Positions 34,611 to 44,357 of a stretch of 64,000 bases of DNA are shown piece by piece. The first letter of the stretch is position 1, and each line of letters opens with the position of its first letter. The notes under the pieces were generated by a model that saw only the letters and a program-made list of their open reading frames with translations, was not told the origin of the DNA and did no database searches. This DNA is from CAINVV01 sp038323575 (lineage in GTDB: Bacteria > Bacteroidota > Bacteroidia > Bacteroidales > Prolixibacteraceae): assembly GCA_038323575.1 (NCBI GenBank), contig JBBQHB010000011.1, positions 1 through 64,000 on the forward strand. Reading direction: 5' to 3'. Position numbers and translations under genes: made by a program.

Positions 34611-34997
34611 ATGCGGCACAAAATATTAATCATTGACGATGAAAAGAGCATACGGCTGCTCCTTCAGAATTTTCTGTCAAAAAATTATGATGTAGAAAGC
34701 AAGAGTGATGGTATAGATGCCTTGGAATGGCTTGAAGGCAATCTTCCGGATCTGATTATCTGTGACTTACAAATGCCTAATATGGACGGTTATCTTTTTA
34801 TCGAAAAAGTACGGCAAAGAGGTTTCACCAAACATACTCCCGTTATTATGTTGTCAGGAGTGGAGAGCAGCAAGGAAAGAATCAAATGCTACAGGCTTGG
34901 TGCGCAGGATTTTCTGGCAAAACCATTCAATCCTGAAGAATTGGCTGAGCTGATCAACAAGAATCTGTTTCCGGTTCACTATGCCTTGAAATGGTAG
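34611..34997 (+). CDS. stand-alone CheY-like response regulator
   Basis: A 128-residue single receiver domain. The acidic pocket is in ILIIDDEKSIR, the phosphoacceptor Asp in LIICDLQMPNMDG, the Thr/Ser switch in VIMLSGVE and Lys in DFLAKPFNPEEL. There is no output domain, so it should act by protein contact, as CheY or Spo0F do. It is the first gene of the polysaccharide locus, 58 bases before a transferase that itself begins with a pseudo-receiver. The hybrid kinase 5 kb downstream is a plausible phosphodonor. Confidence 0.9.
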   Translation: MRHKILIIDDEKSIRLLLQNFLSKNYDVESKSDGIDALEWLEGNLPDLIICDLQMPNMDGYLFIEKVRQRGFTKHTPVIMLSGVESSKERIKCYRLGAQDFLAKPFNPEELAELINKNLFPVHYALKW

Positions 34998-35055
34998 TTA
35001 TTGGAAGAAGTAGGTTGATTATCAGTGTTTTTCATCACACCTTTCAGATAGATAA

Positions 35056-36264
35056 ATGGAAAAAGTATTAAATGTATTGTTCGTCGGAAGATTAGCTGAG
35101 AACATCGGAATCCTGCTTGATCATCCTGAGATAAAGATTGAGCAGTGCCCCAATGCCCAGGATGCAATCTTATACCTTAAAACAGGAAACAAACCCGATG
35201 CGGTCCTATCTGATGTTTATTTGTCTGGGGGAAGCGGTGTTGAAATGCACGAATGGTTAAGGGAAAGACCGGAATTTGACCGGGTCTCTTTTATATTGCT
35301 TTCCTACGAGTTTAAGGAAGAGTTATTTAAAATGGCTTTTACCACACGCATGGATGATTTTTATGTCATTCCATTGCCTCCCGCAGAAAGCATCATCAGC
35401 CGAATCAGGTTTCTTGTCGGATACAGAAACAAATATTCCATATCAACATATGATCAAATAAAGCACGAGGACCAGAAATATGAGATGCCGCTGTCAAAAA
35501 GAATGTTTGATCTCGTGTCGGCTATATCCGCACTGATAGTTCTCTCTCCTATTTTACTTTTAGTTGTGATTGCCATCAGGCTGGAATCGAAGGGCAAAGT
35601 ATATTATATTTCCAAGCGCGTCGGCAGGGAAACGTTTGACTTTTACAAGTTGCGCTCCATGCGTACAGGAGCAGACAATGAGCTTAGCAAACTTGCAAAA
35701 GAAAAAAACCAGTATGCAACGTCCGTCCAACAGGTTGAAATTGATTTCTCCAAACCCTGTCCTGTCTGCGCTAAGTTACCGGATGGTAAATTTTGCTCGC
35801 CTATCATGCACATAGGAAAACACAATATCTGTGATTACTGGTACAATGTCCAGAAAATCAAAGTTGCAAAATCAAGATCTGCATTTATTAAAATAACGGA
35901 TGACCCGCGGATCACAAGGGTAGGTAAGTTTATCAGGAATACCAGTATAGATGAACTGCCTCAGCTAATCAATGTTATCAAAGGTGATATGTCTATTGTT
36001 GGAAACAGGCCTCTGCCGGTCTATGAAGCTGAGTTACTGACCAGAGGTTTTGCATCCAAGCGGTTTCTTGCGCCTGCAGGCATTACCGGTTTGTGGCAGG
36101 TTGAATTGCGCGGCAAAGGCGGCATAATGTCTGAAGAAGAGCGTATGAGACTGGATAACGAATACGCAGACCACTTTATTGGCGATAAATACTCTTTCCG
36201 GTATGATCTGAATCTGATTTTCAGAACGTTTTCAGTTCTTTTCCAGAAGGACACAACTGTTTGA
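35056..36264 (+). CDS. initiating phosphoglycosyl transferase with N-terminal pseudo-receiver domain
   Basis: A 402-residue fusion. Residues 1-125 have the fold pattern of a receiver (NVLFVGRLAENIGIL, AVLSDVYLSGGSG with Asp53, FYVIPLPPAE). However, the N-terminal acidic pair is missing and the conserved Lys is replaced by Leu (PLPP), so signalling chemistry is doubtful. A membrane re-entrant helix follows at about 152-174. The catalytic polyprenyl-phosphate sugar-1-phosphate transferase domain comes next (FYKLRSMRTGAD, ITRVGKFIRNTSIDELPQL, DMSIVGNRPLP). An insertion in that domain carries four cysteines (235, 238, 247, 259) that could bind zinc. The enzyme would load the first sugar on undecaprenyl phosphate. 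Confidence 0.88.
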   Translation: MEKVLNVLFVGRLAENIGILLDHPEIKIEQCPNAQDAILYLKTGNKPDAVLSDVYLSGGSGVEMHEWLRERPEFDRVSFILLSYEFKEELFKMAFTTRMDDFYVIPLPPAESIISRIRFLVGYRNKYSISTYDQIKHEDQKYEMPLSKRMFDLVSAISALIVLSPILLLVVIAIRLESKGKVYYISKRVGRETFDFYKLRSMRTGADNELSKLAKEKNQYATSVQQVEIDFSKPCPVCAKLPDGKFCSPIMHIGKHNICDYWYNVQKIKVAKSRSAFIKITDDPRITRVGKFIRNTSIDELPQLINVIKGDMSIVGNRPLPVYEAELLTRGFASKRFLAPAGITGLWQVELRGKGGIMSEEERMRLDNEYADHFIGDKYSFRYDLNLIFRTFSVLFQKDTTV

Positions 36265-36349
36265 ACCTGCTTTTTGATATATTTGTATGTCTGTGAAAAA
36301 ATGAAAATCTCTTTAAATAATACCAGCGTTTTACTTTATTTAATTTCCC

Positions 36350-37123
36350 GTGAAATATTTATTGTTTTTTTTGCTTCTTTTTTTTACGTTCATGATGAAT
36401 CGTACATCATGCTATGCACAGGATATTGGTAATCTTGACAATTTGACGGATGACATCGAAACATTGCTTCCTCCTCTGCAAACAATTATTGATTCTGCGA
36501 TAGCGAAGAATCCGGATGTAAAAGCAAGGGAACATCTGGCGAGCGCAAAGGCATACAATCTGAAATCAGACCGTGCCCGTTGGACTGAAAATCTGGGATT
36601 GCAGGCAGACGCCCGATACGGCACTTTCAATAATTTTTCCATGAATACCGGCGTAGGCCAAACACCTTCAAATCTTGCAACACTCGATACTCAATTCAAT
36701 TACGGTGTCGGGGCTTACATCAGACTTCCGCTGTTTGATTTCGCCAACCGAAAAAACATGCTTGGCGCAGGACAAAGCGCATTAGACGAGGCTGTTAGCC
36801 AGGTAGAAGTTCAAAGAGACTTGTTAAGGCAATTGATCATCAGGCAATATCATGATTTGATTTTGAAACAAAGACTTTTGAGAATCAGGTCAAAATACCT
36901 TGAAACAGCAAGAATCAACATGGTGATGGCAGAAAAAGAGTTTCAAAATGGTGTAATACCGCTCAGTGAATATTCACGAATTGCAGATATCACAACTACT
37001 TCGGAGGAAACTTTTGAAACAGCAAAGATTGAGTTTATTACATCCTATATGCTGCTTGAACAAATTACCAAAACTAAATTCATACTTACCACAATAAAAC
37101 AGATTAAGCATGGAGATAAATGA
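36350..37123 (+). CDS. half-length TolC-like outer membrane protein
   Basis: A 257-residue protein with a signal peptide (LFFLLLFFTFMMNRTSCYAQ). It holds one repeat of the outer membrane efflux protein family: a helix (LQTIIDSAIAKNPDVKAREH), a strand region (LGLQADARYGTF, GVGAYIRLPLFD) and long helices (LRQLIIRQYHDLILKQRLLRIR, EFQNGVIPLSEYSRI). Normal TolC proteins are about 430 residues with two repeats, so this is a half-size version. Bacteroidota exopolysaccharide loci sometimes contain such proteins beside Wzz. The only usable start is GTG 36350. Its end overlaps the next gene by 14 bases, which implies coupling with the Wzz-like protein. Confidence 0.72.
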   Translation: MKYLLFFLLLFFTFMMNRTSCYAQDIGNLDNLTDDIETLLPPLQTIIDSAIAKNPDVKAREHLASAKAYNLKSDRARWTENLGLQADARYGTFNNFSMNTGVGQTPSNLATLDTQFNYGVGAYIRLPLFDFANRKNMLGAGQSALDEAVSQVEVQRDLLRQLIIRQYHDLILKQRLLRIRSKYLETARINMVMAEKEFQNGVIPLSEYSRIADITTTSEETFETAKIEFITSYMLLEQITKTKFILTTIKQIKHGDK

Positions 37124-39554
37124 TTTGATAAGGCTTTTGAGAAAACATCTTGTATTGTTATTGATAACTCCGGTTTTAATGGCAGGACTTGTTATTTTTC
37201 TTACAAAAAATTCGACCAGTAAATATGAATCCGGTACAACCCTCTATACAGGCATAGCATCAGGTTCGAGCGTAGAAATGGATAAAATATTCAACTATAA
37301 TGCATCAAATACTGCATTCGATAATTTAATCAGTGTCATTAATTCCAGAGAAACGCAACAAGAAGTAGGCATCAGATTGTTGACCCAACATTTGATGCTG
37401 GACAAATGTGATCCAAGGTACATTTCCTGCAACTTCTTTGAACAGTTGCAAGATATAACTCCTGACTATATTCGTGATTTAGTTCTAAAAGTCCCGCATC
37501 AATCAGTTCATTCAATTTCAGGGAAAGAGGAGAAAGACACCGTAACAACGTTCTCTTTTTCCAGCTTCGACGCTAAGCGCAATGACGCAAAATCATTGTA
37601 TCCTGATATGATAGACCCGTCTCAGTTCGAGCAAAATGTCAGGAAATTGACCTATTTGTACAACAGCAATGATACCAATTTCGTCTATAAGTTGCTAAAT
37701 TTTATCCATCCCCATTATTCCATCGAAGCGATCTCCTCCGTTAATGTTCAGCGCATTACCAACAGCGACTTAATAGAACTAAGGTACCAGTCAGATGATC
37801 CCGGAATCTCTCAGCAAACGCTTCTCTTTTTATCGGAGGTTAGCATCAGGAACTACAAAAAGATCAAAGAAAACAGCTCTGGTGCTGTCATAAAATATTT
37901 TGAATTTCAGTTGAAACAGGCTGCCGAAAAGCTTAAAAACGGCGAAGACAAACTGCTGCAGTTTAACAAAGACAACAACATCATCAATTTTTACGAACAG
38001 AGTAAAATAATTGCAGGGGTAAAGGAACAGCTTGATACAGAATACAACAACAACAGGATCAAACTTGCAGGACTTTATGCAGCCATTAAAAAACTGGAAG
38101 AAAAGCTTAGCAACCAGCAGCAGGTTCAATTAAACAATTCAAAGATTATTGAAAAAAGAAATCAACTGGGTGAAATCAGTTTAAAAATCACATCAATTGA
38201 AACTTATGGTTCTATTGACAATAAAGCATCGAAAAAACTATCTGAACTAAAGCTCCAATCCGAAAAATTAAAAGATGAAATAAGACAGGATGTTGGCAAT
38301 TTGTACACAAATTCAAATTCCACCAACGGTCTGCCCCTCAGCACAATTCTAACCAGTTGGATTAACGATGTCATTGAGGCGGAAAATATCAAAGCCGGTC
38401 TGTCCGTGATGGCTGCTCAAATCAAGGATTTCCAGAAACGATATGAGATTTATGCTCCTGCCGGAGCGAATCTCAAGCGGATTGAACGGGAAATCAGCGT
38501 TTCTGAAGCTGAATTCCTGGAGATACTGCATGGTTTGAATCTGGCAAAATTAAAGATGCAGGACAACGAACTGGCATCCAACATTAAACCTGTCGACACC
38601 CCCTACTTCCCGCTGAATCCCATGCCCACCAAAAGGAAACTACTCATCGTTGCCGCAGCAATGTTTGGTTTTCTGATGGTATTAGCAAGCATTTTTGCGT
38701 TGGAATTCTTTGACAATACCTTGAAGAATCCATTCAAAGCATCCCGGATCTTAAAATTACCTTTCCTGGCGCTATTCCCTAAAATTCTTCTGCCAACCAA
38801 AAAAAATAACTTTCCTTATATCAATAACCGGTTACTGGAATTAGCCTTGCAAAATATCCAGTTACATTTAAACAACGGAAAATCTGTCAGCCCAACAAAA
38901 ACAGTATTGTTTTTCAGCACCCTGAACGGTGAAGGTAAAACTGTAATTGCCGGAAATCTGGCACAAAAATTAAAACGGCAGGGAAAGAAAGTCCTCTACT
39001 TAAATTTCTCGCGTGAGTCGCTGCTAAAATCAGAGGTTTCGCAAATGGGATATTCTGAAACGCCGGTACAACCTGTTGCTCCGCAATCTGTCAATAAGGC
39101 GAAACGCTTTTCGGTTATCAACTGGCTTCTGGGTTATCCTGACAACAGAATTGATTATGACAGTCCATTCCTGGGTAACACTGAAAAATACCTGTCCAAA
39201 GATGAGTTATTGTATTACCAGATTAACGATCAATTTTTCTCTGCAAGAACTTATTCGGAGATCCTGGATCAGAATAACTTCCGTTTGTCAAATGTTCCTG
39301 ATTATGTTTTTATCGAAATACCTGCTGCCTTGTATTACCCCTATCCGGTTGGTTTAATTTCAGATTCTGATATTTCGCTGTTGATTTGTCGTTCAAACCG
39401 GGCTTGGTCGACCGCTGACCAGGGGGTTCTGGACGTATTTTTAAACCTAACCGGACAAAAGATTCATTTTATTCTGAATGGAGTTGAACTTCCGGGCATA
39501 GCATCAATTCTGGGTGATTTACCAAAACCCGAAAGCAAACTGCCAGGCATATAA
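37110..39554 (+). CDS. Wzz/GumC-type chain-length protein with degenerate BY-kinase domain
   Basis: An 814-residue inner-membrane protein. The first membrane helix is near 15-33, then a long periplasmic coiled-coil Wzz region and a second helix (LLIVAAAMFGFLMVLASIFA) near residue 515. The cytoplasmic part from about 580 resembles bacterial tyrosine kinases. It keeps a Walker A-like FFSTLNGEGKTVIAGNLA, but Walker A' reads VLYLNFSRE without the Asp residues, Walker B reads VFIEIPAAL, and no C-terminal tyrosine cluster is present. It therefore probably controls chain length and export without autophosphorylation. Confidence 0.83.
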   Translation: MEINDLIRLLRKHLVLLLITPVLMAGLVIFLTKNSTSKYESGTTLYTGIASGSSVEMDKIFNYNASNTAFDNLISVINSRETQQEVGIRLLTQHLMLDKCDPRYISCNFFEQLQDITPDYIRDLVLKVPHQSVHSISGKEEKDTVTTFSFSSFDAKRNDAKSLYPDMIDPSQFEQNVRKLTYLYNSNDTNFVYKLLNFIHPHYSIEAISSVNVQRITNSDLIELRYQSDDPGISQQTLLFLSEVSIRNYKKIKENSSGAVIKYFEFQLKQAAEKLKNGEDKLLQFNKDNNIINFYEQSKIIAGVKEQLDTEYNNNRIKLAGLYAAIKKLEEKLSNQQQVQLNNSKIIEKRNQLGEISLKITSIETYGSIDNKASKKLSELKLQSEKLKDEIRQDVGNLYTNSNSTNGLPLSTILTSWINDVIEAENIKAGLSVMAAQIKDFQKRYEIYAPAGANLKRIEREISVSEAEFLEILHGLNLAKLKMQDNELASNIKPVDTPYFPLNPMPTKRKLLIVAAAMFGFLMVLASIFALEFFDNTLKNPFKASRILKLPFLALFPKILLPTKKNNFPYINNRLLELALQNIQLHLNNGKSVSPTKTVLFFSTLNGEGKTVIAGNLAQKLKRQGKKVLYLNFSRESLLKSEVSQMGYSETPVQPVAPQSVNKAKRFSVINWLLGYPDNRIDYDSPFLGNTEKYLSKDELLYYQINDQFFSARTYSEILDQNNFRLSNVPDYVFIEIPAALYYPYPVGLISDSDISLLICRSNRAWSTADQGVLDVFLNLTGQKIHFILNGVELPGIASILGDLPKPESKLPGI

Positions 39555-39645
39555 AAAAAATATTTCACAGTTGATCTTGTACCGGAAATCACTTTGACCT
39601 TGTTATCAAAAGAAACAAAACAGCAAATATATCTGTCGGCTTTTT

Positions 39646-42600
39646 ATGAATATAAGTAACAAAATAGTTGTTCTTTTTTTCACATCCGTGGTTATCCTTA
39701 TCGCAGTTCTGATGTTCTTTCGCCAAACGCAAGAGAAACAGAACAAAATGATCGTGAAATCTGCTGCTGAGCAACAGGTTATTTTGATCAATACGGCAAT
39801 TAAAGTACATTCCGATCAGCTGGATGAGCTAGTAACCGATTACTCCAACTGGGATGATTTGGTCCTTTATTTGAAAAAACCTGACCAGAAATGGGCAACA
39901 GATAACATTGCCAGTATTATTCAGTCTTTCAGACTTTTTTCTGTCAGTGTTTATGACGAAAATGTCAACCTCGTATATGGCTTCGGCAACCTATCTTTAA
40001 ATATTTTCGGCAGCAATATCGTCAGGGATGAGGTATTTAATTCGCTCCTCAAAAAAGGATTTATTCACTATTTTCAGGGAATGGGTGATGATGTACTCGA
40101 AATTTCCGGTTCAACGATCCATTTGAAAGCAGACAGTGCAAAAGTTCAACCTTCGGCTGGTTTTTTTATTGTCAGCCGGATCTGGAACCGGAATTTCCTG
40201 CAAGAACTTGAACTTACCACGGCCAGTACCGTTAAAATCAGTGACTTCACGGAGCCGACGAGTCAGGTAATTGAAAATGATTCACTTATTGTTTATAAGG
40301 CGCTTGTGGGTTATGACAATCAGAAAATTAAAAATCTTGTTGTTAAAAAAGCGAACAACATTGTAGTTAACTTTCACCAGGTAAGCGATTTTCTTTTCAA
40401 TTTCCTTGGAAGCCTCCTGATCGTTTTCCTTGCGATTTTCTTTTTAATCCTCTACCGTTGGATTCGGCGTCCTTTGAAAATTATCTCAGAAAGTTTAAGG
40501 CGCGGAACTACATTACACCTTGATATTCTGGAAAAAAACAAGGATGAGTTCAGTCAGATAGCCCGGCTGATTTCTGTCTTCAACCAGCAAAAGCTGGAAC
40601 TTGAAAGGGAGAATACTGAAATCAACCGTATTCAGAAGGAGTTAATCAAGCAAGGCAGTATTCTTCGCGGCCTGGCTATTGCTTCAAATCATCTTTTGAC
40701 CAATGTAAATATTGATTTGGCCATTGGTGCAGCACTGGAAACGGTCTGTAATTCAGCCGGAATTGACCATGTTTTTATCTGTAGAAATGTTCCGGAAAAT
40801 ACTTTTGCCGAGAAAAAATTCAAAATTGCCTTTACTTATACGCTGCCCGGAATTTCAAACAACCTTAACATTGGTGAGTGTGAAGCCTTTTTGAACCAGC
40901 TGACGGAAGAATTTTACCTGCCCCTTTCAGAAGGTCAAATAGTTAAAGGATTTTCAGACAACCCCTCATCAAATTTCAGAGAATTTTTCGTCCAACAACA
41001 GATAAATTCAATCATGGTTGTTCCTGTGATTGATAAGGTACACAATGATTTTTTAGGTTTTATTGGTTTTGCCGACAGTCTTAACGATTATACATGGACA
41101 AATGAAGACGAGGCACTTTTGAGTATGCTGGCAAACAACATCGGAGAGGCAATCAGAAGGCATAAATCACAGGAGGATTTGCATGCGGCGCTTGCTTTGG
41201 CAAAAAATGCAGATAGGGCAAAATCCGAATTTCTTGCTTCAATGTCTCATGAAATACGAACCCCTATGAATGGGGTAATTGGCATGACAAGCTTGCTGTC
41301 GCTGACCGAACTCACAAATGCACAACGGGATTATGTCAATATTATTGAAAATTCCGGGGAAAGTCTGATGAGCATTATCAATGAAATACTCGATTTTTCA
41401 AAGATTGAATCCGGTAAGATTGAATTGGAGGAAAGTTCATTTGATTTACGCGTATGTATTGAAGATGTATTCGATCTGGTTGCGCAGAATGCACTGGAAA
41501 AACACCTTGACATTATTTATTACATCGATACGGATGTACAACAGTACATTTACGGAGACGGTTTCAGGTTGCGGCAGATCCTCGTTAATTTAGTGAGCAA
41601 TGCCATCAAGTTTACGGAGAAGGGCGACATATATATTCACGTTTCACTGGCTTCTAACCAGGAAAGCAAGGTTGTCCTGGAATTTTCAGTTAAAGATACA
41701 GGAATCGGTATTCCTGCCAACAAAATAAATTCACTTTTTACACCATTCATGCAGGTGGATACTTCAACCACCAGAAAATACGGAGGAACAGGATTGGGAC
41801 TTGCCATATCCGGCAGTCTGGTAAAACTAATGAACGGAAAATTCTGGGTAACCAGTGTTGAAGGAGAGGGATCAGATTTTCATTTCACCATTACTACCAG
41901 CTTTTCTCCACCGGAAAAAGAGAGTGGTACAACCTACAATATGTTGTCGGCTATCCCGGGGAAATCTGTATTAATCGTAGATGACAATGCTACCAACCGA
42001 AAGGTGCTGACCCTTCAATGCGAATACTGGGGTCTTAAATCAGCGTCTGCGGCTTCGGGAATTGAAGCGCTCAAATTGCTTGAGAAAAATACTTATGACG
42101 TAGGTATACTAGATATGCAGATGCCCAATATGGACGGTGTCATGCTGGCACGTGCGATCAGGACAAAATACAGTATCGATGAATTGCCGCTTATTATGCT
42201 TACTTCAGTCGGGTTTAATACAGAATCATCAGAATTAAAAAAGCTGTTTTCATATTATGTAAATAAACCTATCAAACACACGCAACTGGCTGAAATTCTG
42301 ATGAAGACAATGTCCTACGTAAAGAAAACAGCCGTGAATAAACCTTTAGACTTTGACATGCTTAGTGATATATCAAAAAAATATCCATTCAGTATTTTGG
42401 TCGTTGAAGACAATAACATCAATCAAAAACTCATTTCTAATGTTTTCAGAATTTTGGGCTATAAAACTGATATTGCCGCCAATGGCATTGAGGCGCTGGA
42501 AGCAATTAAACGAAAGAGCTACGACCTGATCTTCATGGACATTCAAATGCCTTTGATGAATGGTTACGACGCTACTCGAATCATCGTTGAAAGGACCAAA

Positions 42601-42768
42601 GAAGAACGACCGTTGATCATCGCAATGACAGCCAACGCTATGACAGGCGACAGGGAAAAATGCATGGAGGCAGGCATGGACGATTATATAACAAAACCAA
42701 TGAAAATTGAGGTTCTAAAAAACGTCATTCAGCTTTGGGGAGATAAAAAATTTACAAATGTCGGTTAG
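39646..42768 (+). CDS. hybrid sensor histidine kinase with CHASE4, GAF and two receiver domains
   Basis: A 1040-residue membrane sensor. After TM1 (VVLFFTSVVILIAVLMFF) comes a CHASE4-like periplasmic domain (QLDELVTDYSNWDDL). TM2 near 245 is followed by HAMP-like and coiled-coil segments and a GAF domain (about 345-500). The HisKA domain has His535 in MSHEIRTPMNG, and HATPase has NLVSNAIKF, DTGIGIP and GGTGLGLAI. Two receivers follow, with Asp823 (LDMQMPNMDG) and Asp965 (FMDIQMPLMNG). There is no HPt domain. Its position inside the exopolysaccharide locus suggests it senses a surface or envelope cue and controls this locus, perhaps through the small receiver at 34611. Confidence 0.93.
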   Translation: MNISNKIVVLFFTSVVILIAVLMFFRQTQEKQNKMIVKSAAEQQVILINTAIKVHSDQLDELVTDYSNWDDLVLYLKKPDQKWATDNIASIIQSFRLFSVSVYDENVNLVYGFGNLSLNIFGSNIVRDEVFNSLLKKGFIHYFQGMGDDVLEISGSTIHLKADSAKVQPSAGFFIVSRIWNRNFLQELELTTASTVKISDFTEPTSQVIENDSLIVYKALVGYDNQKIKNLVVKKANNIVVNFHQVSDFLFNFLGSLLIVFLAIFFLILYRWIRRPLKIISESLRRGTTLHLDILEKNKDEFSQIARLISVFNQQKLELERENTEINRIQKELIKQGSILRGLAIASNHLLTNVNIDLAIGAALETVCNSAGIDHVFICRNVPENTFAEKKFKIAFTYTLPGISNNLNIGECEAFLNQLTEEFYLPLSEGQIVKGFSDNPSSNFREFFVQQQINSIMVVPVIDKVHNDFLGFIGFADSLNDYTWTNEDEALLSMLANNIGEAIRRHKSQEDLHAALALAKNADRAKSEFLASMSHEIRTPMNGVIGMTSLLSLTELTNAQRDYVNIIENSGESLMSIINEILDFSKIESGKIELEESSFDLRVCIEDVFDLVAQNALEKHLDIIYYIDTDVQQYIYGDGFRLRQILVNLVSNAIKFTEKGDIYIHVSLASNQESKVVLEFSVKDTGIGIPANKINSLFTPFMQVDTSTTRKYGGTGLGLAISGSLVKLMNGKFWVTSVEGEGSDFHFTITTSFSPPEKESGTTYNMLSAIPGKSVLIVDDNATNRKVLTLQCEYWGLKSASAASGIEALKLLEKNTYDVGILDMQMPNMDGVMLARAIRTKYSIDELPLIMLTSVGFNTESSELKKLFSYYVNKPIKHTQLAEILMKTMSYVKKTAVNKPLDFDMLSDISKKYPFSILVVEDNNINQKLISNVFRILGYKTDIAANGIEALEAIKRKSYDLIFMDIQMPLMNGYDATRIIVERTKEERPLIIAMTANAMTGDREKCMEAGMDDYITKPMKIEVLKNVIQLWGDKKFTNVG

Positions 42769-42828
42769 AGACGTTTATACCTTGTGGTTTAAACTCCTTT
42801 CAGGAGGCTGAAAATTTACATCCTTTTT

Positions 42829-42948
42829 ATGGACATCCAAATGCACAACATGGATGGCGATGAGGCGACAGAACTCAACCTAAAAAATTGGGAATCCAAA
42901 AGGCCTGTAATCGATGCAATGACAGCCAAATTAAATAAATCAACTTGA
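42829..42948 (+). pseudogene. fragment of a receiver domain
   Basis: The frame ILFMDIQMHNMDGDEATELN, followed by RPVIDAMTAKLNKST and TGA, is recognisably the middle of a response-regulator receiver (compare FMDIQMPLMNGYDATR and IAMTANAMTGD in the kinase just upstream). The start, the switch helix and the KP motif are missing. It lies 60 bases after the hybrid kinase, so it is probably the remains of a third receiver or a partial duplication. Its stop overlaps the TTG start of the flippase gene. Confidence 0.6.
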
Positions 42949-44312
42949 GAAAAATTATTACAAAGATCATTCATGAAGACAATTTCCTTTCGCTGGCCGG
43001 AAATCTGACCATCTCATTTTTCGGGATTGTCGGGTTTGCTTTGCTGGCCCGAACCTTTCAGATGGAAATATTCGGTGAATGGGTTTTGTTTATATCTTCG
43101 GCTGCATTTATCGAAATGTTTAGGTACGGCATCATCAATACAGCAATTATTCGTTATCTGTCAGGATCAAGTCCGGGAGACCGCTTCAGTTTTATAGGAT
43201 CGAACGGTATAATTGGTTTGATTGCAACCTGCCTTATCTGTATTTTACTGGTAATCATCAATTTTTTCTTTTCTGAGCCTATCCAACATTCCGGTTACGG
43301 ACTCTTTTTTACCTGGTATCCTGTTCTGGCATTTGTCAATTTGCCTATGAATACTGCGCTCGTCATCCTCCAGGCAGACCAGAAATGGGGTAGAATATTG
43401 TTGGTCAGATCTATTGAAAGTGTAGGATTCTTTCTGGTACTGGCTGCCAATTTTTTATTCTTTCACATGACGCTTGTGCAACTGGTTTGGGCATTCATTG
43501 TCATTGATATCATTGCATCAGGAATATGTGTCCTGTACGGATGGGATGGGTTGAAATACATTCCGAAGGCAACAAAAAAAACCATCAAAATTTTACTTAA
43601 TTACAGCAAATACACCACTTTTACATTGATAGGCACCAATTTGCTCCGTAGTGCGGATACTTTTATCATTAGTTTTAGTCCGATGGGCACAGCTGCTGTT
43701 GCGTTGTACAGTATCCCGATGAAACTGACCGAATTGCAGCAAATACCTCTCAGGAGTTTTGCTGCCACTGCCTTCCCAAAACTGTCAAAAGCCAGTATGC
43801 AAGGTAAAATAGAGGAAGTCAGGGAGCTGTTTTATTCCTATTCCGGTGCAATGACCTATCTGTTCATATGCATCAGCCTCGTCACTTTTGTCTTTGCCGA
43901 TCTGTTTATTCTCATCCTGGGGGGAAAGCAATATTTGGGTACGGATCCGGTAACAGGATTTAATGCCGCAACGATTATGCGGATCTTTTCGATTTACGGA
44001 CTCCTTCTTCCTATCGACCGTATGACCGGAATCGGATTGGACAGTATCAATAAACCGAACATCAACTTTATGAAAGTGTTCATCATGGTATGTGCCAATG
44101 TGATTGGCGATGTAATCGCTATATTTGTTTTCAAGTCTTTGGCATTGGTCGCTGTTGCATCTATATTCTTTACCCTGATCGGCAGTTGGTTCGGCTTTCA
44201 TTATATGAGCAAAGAACTAAAACTGGATCAAAGACAGGTTTTAATCAAGGGTATCGATTTTTACAAAACGATCTATTTGAAATTCAGAAAAAATCTGATC
44301 AGAACAGAATAA
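42945..44312 (+). CDS. wzx: Wzx-type polysaccharide flippase
   Basis: A 455-residue integral membrane protein with about 12-14 hydrophobic segments. Its N-terminus (LAGNLTISFFGIVGFALLAR) and middle (YTTFTLIGTNLLRSADTFII) are typical of the oligosaccharide flippase/PST family. It would move undecaprenyl-linked repeat units across the inner membrane. In-frame upstream sequence has a stop at 42936, and no ATG appears before the first membrane helix, so TTG 42945 is the only reasonable start. The gene order fits a Wzx/Wzy-dependent pathway with the Wzz-like protein upstream. Confidence 0.85.
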   Translation: MRKIITKIIHEDNFLSLAGNLTISFFGIVGFALLARTFQMEIFGEWVLFISSAAFIEMFRYGIINTAIIRYLSGSSPGDRFSFIGSNGIIGLIATCLICILLVIINFFFSEPIQHSGYGLFFTWYPVLAFVNLPMNTALVILQADQKWGRILLVRSIESVGFFLVLAANFLFFHMTLVQLVWAFIVIDIIASGICVLYGWDGLKYIPKATKKTIKILLNYSKYTTFTLIGTNLLRSADTFIISFSPMGTAAVALYSIPMKLTELQQIPLRSFAATAFPKLSKASMQGKIEEVRELFYSYSGAMTYLFICISLVTFVFADLFILILGGKQYLGTDPVTGFNAATIMRIFSIYGLLLPIDRMTGIGLDSINKPNINFMKVFIMVCANVIGDVIAIFVFKSLALVAVASIFFTLIGSWFGFHYMSKELKLDQRQVLIKGIDFYKTIYLKFRKNLIRTE

Positions 44313-44357
44313 CGATTTCTGATTTGTTTATTGAAGAAAAATTATCAATTACTGCAA

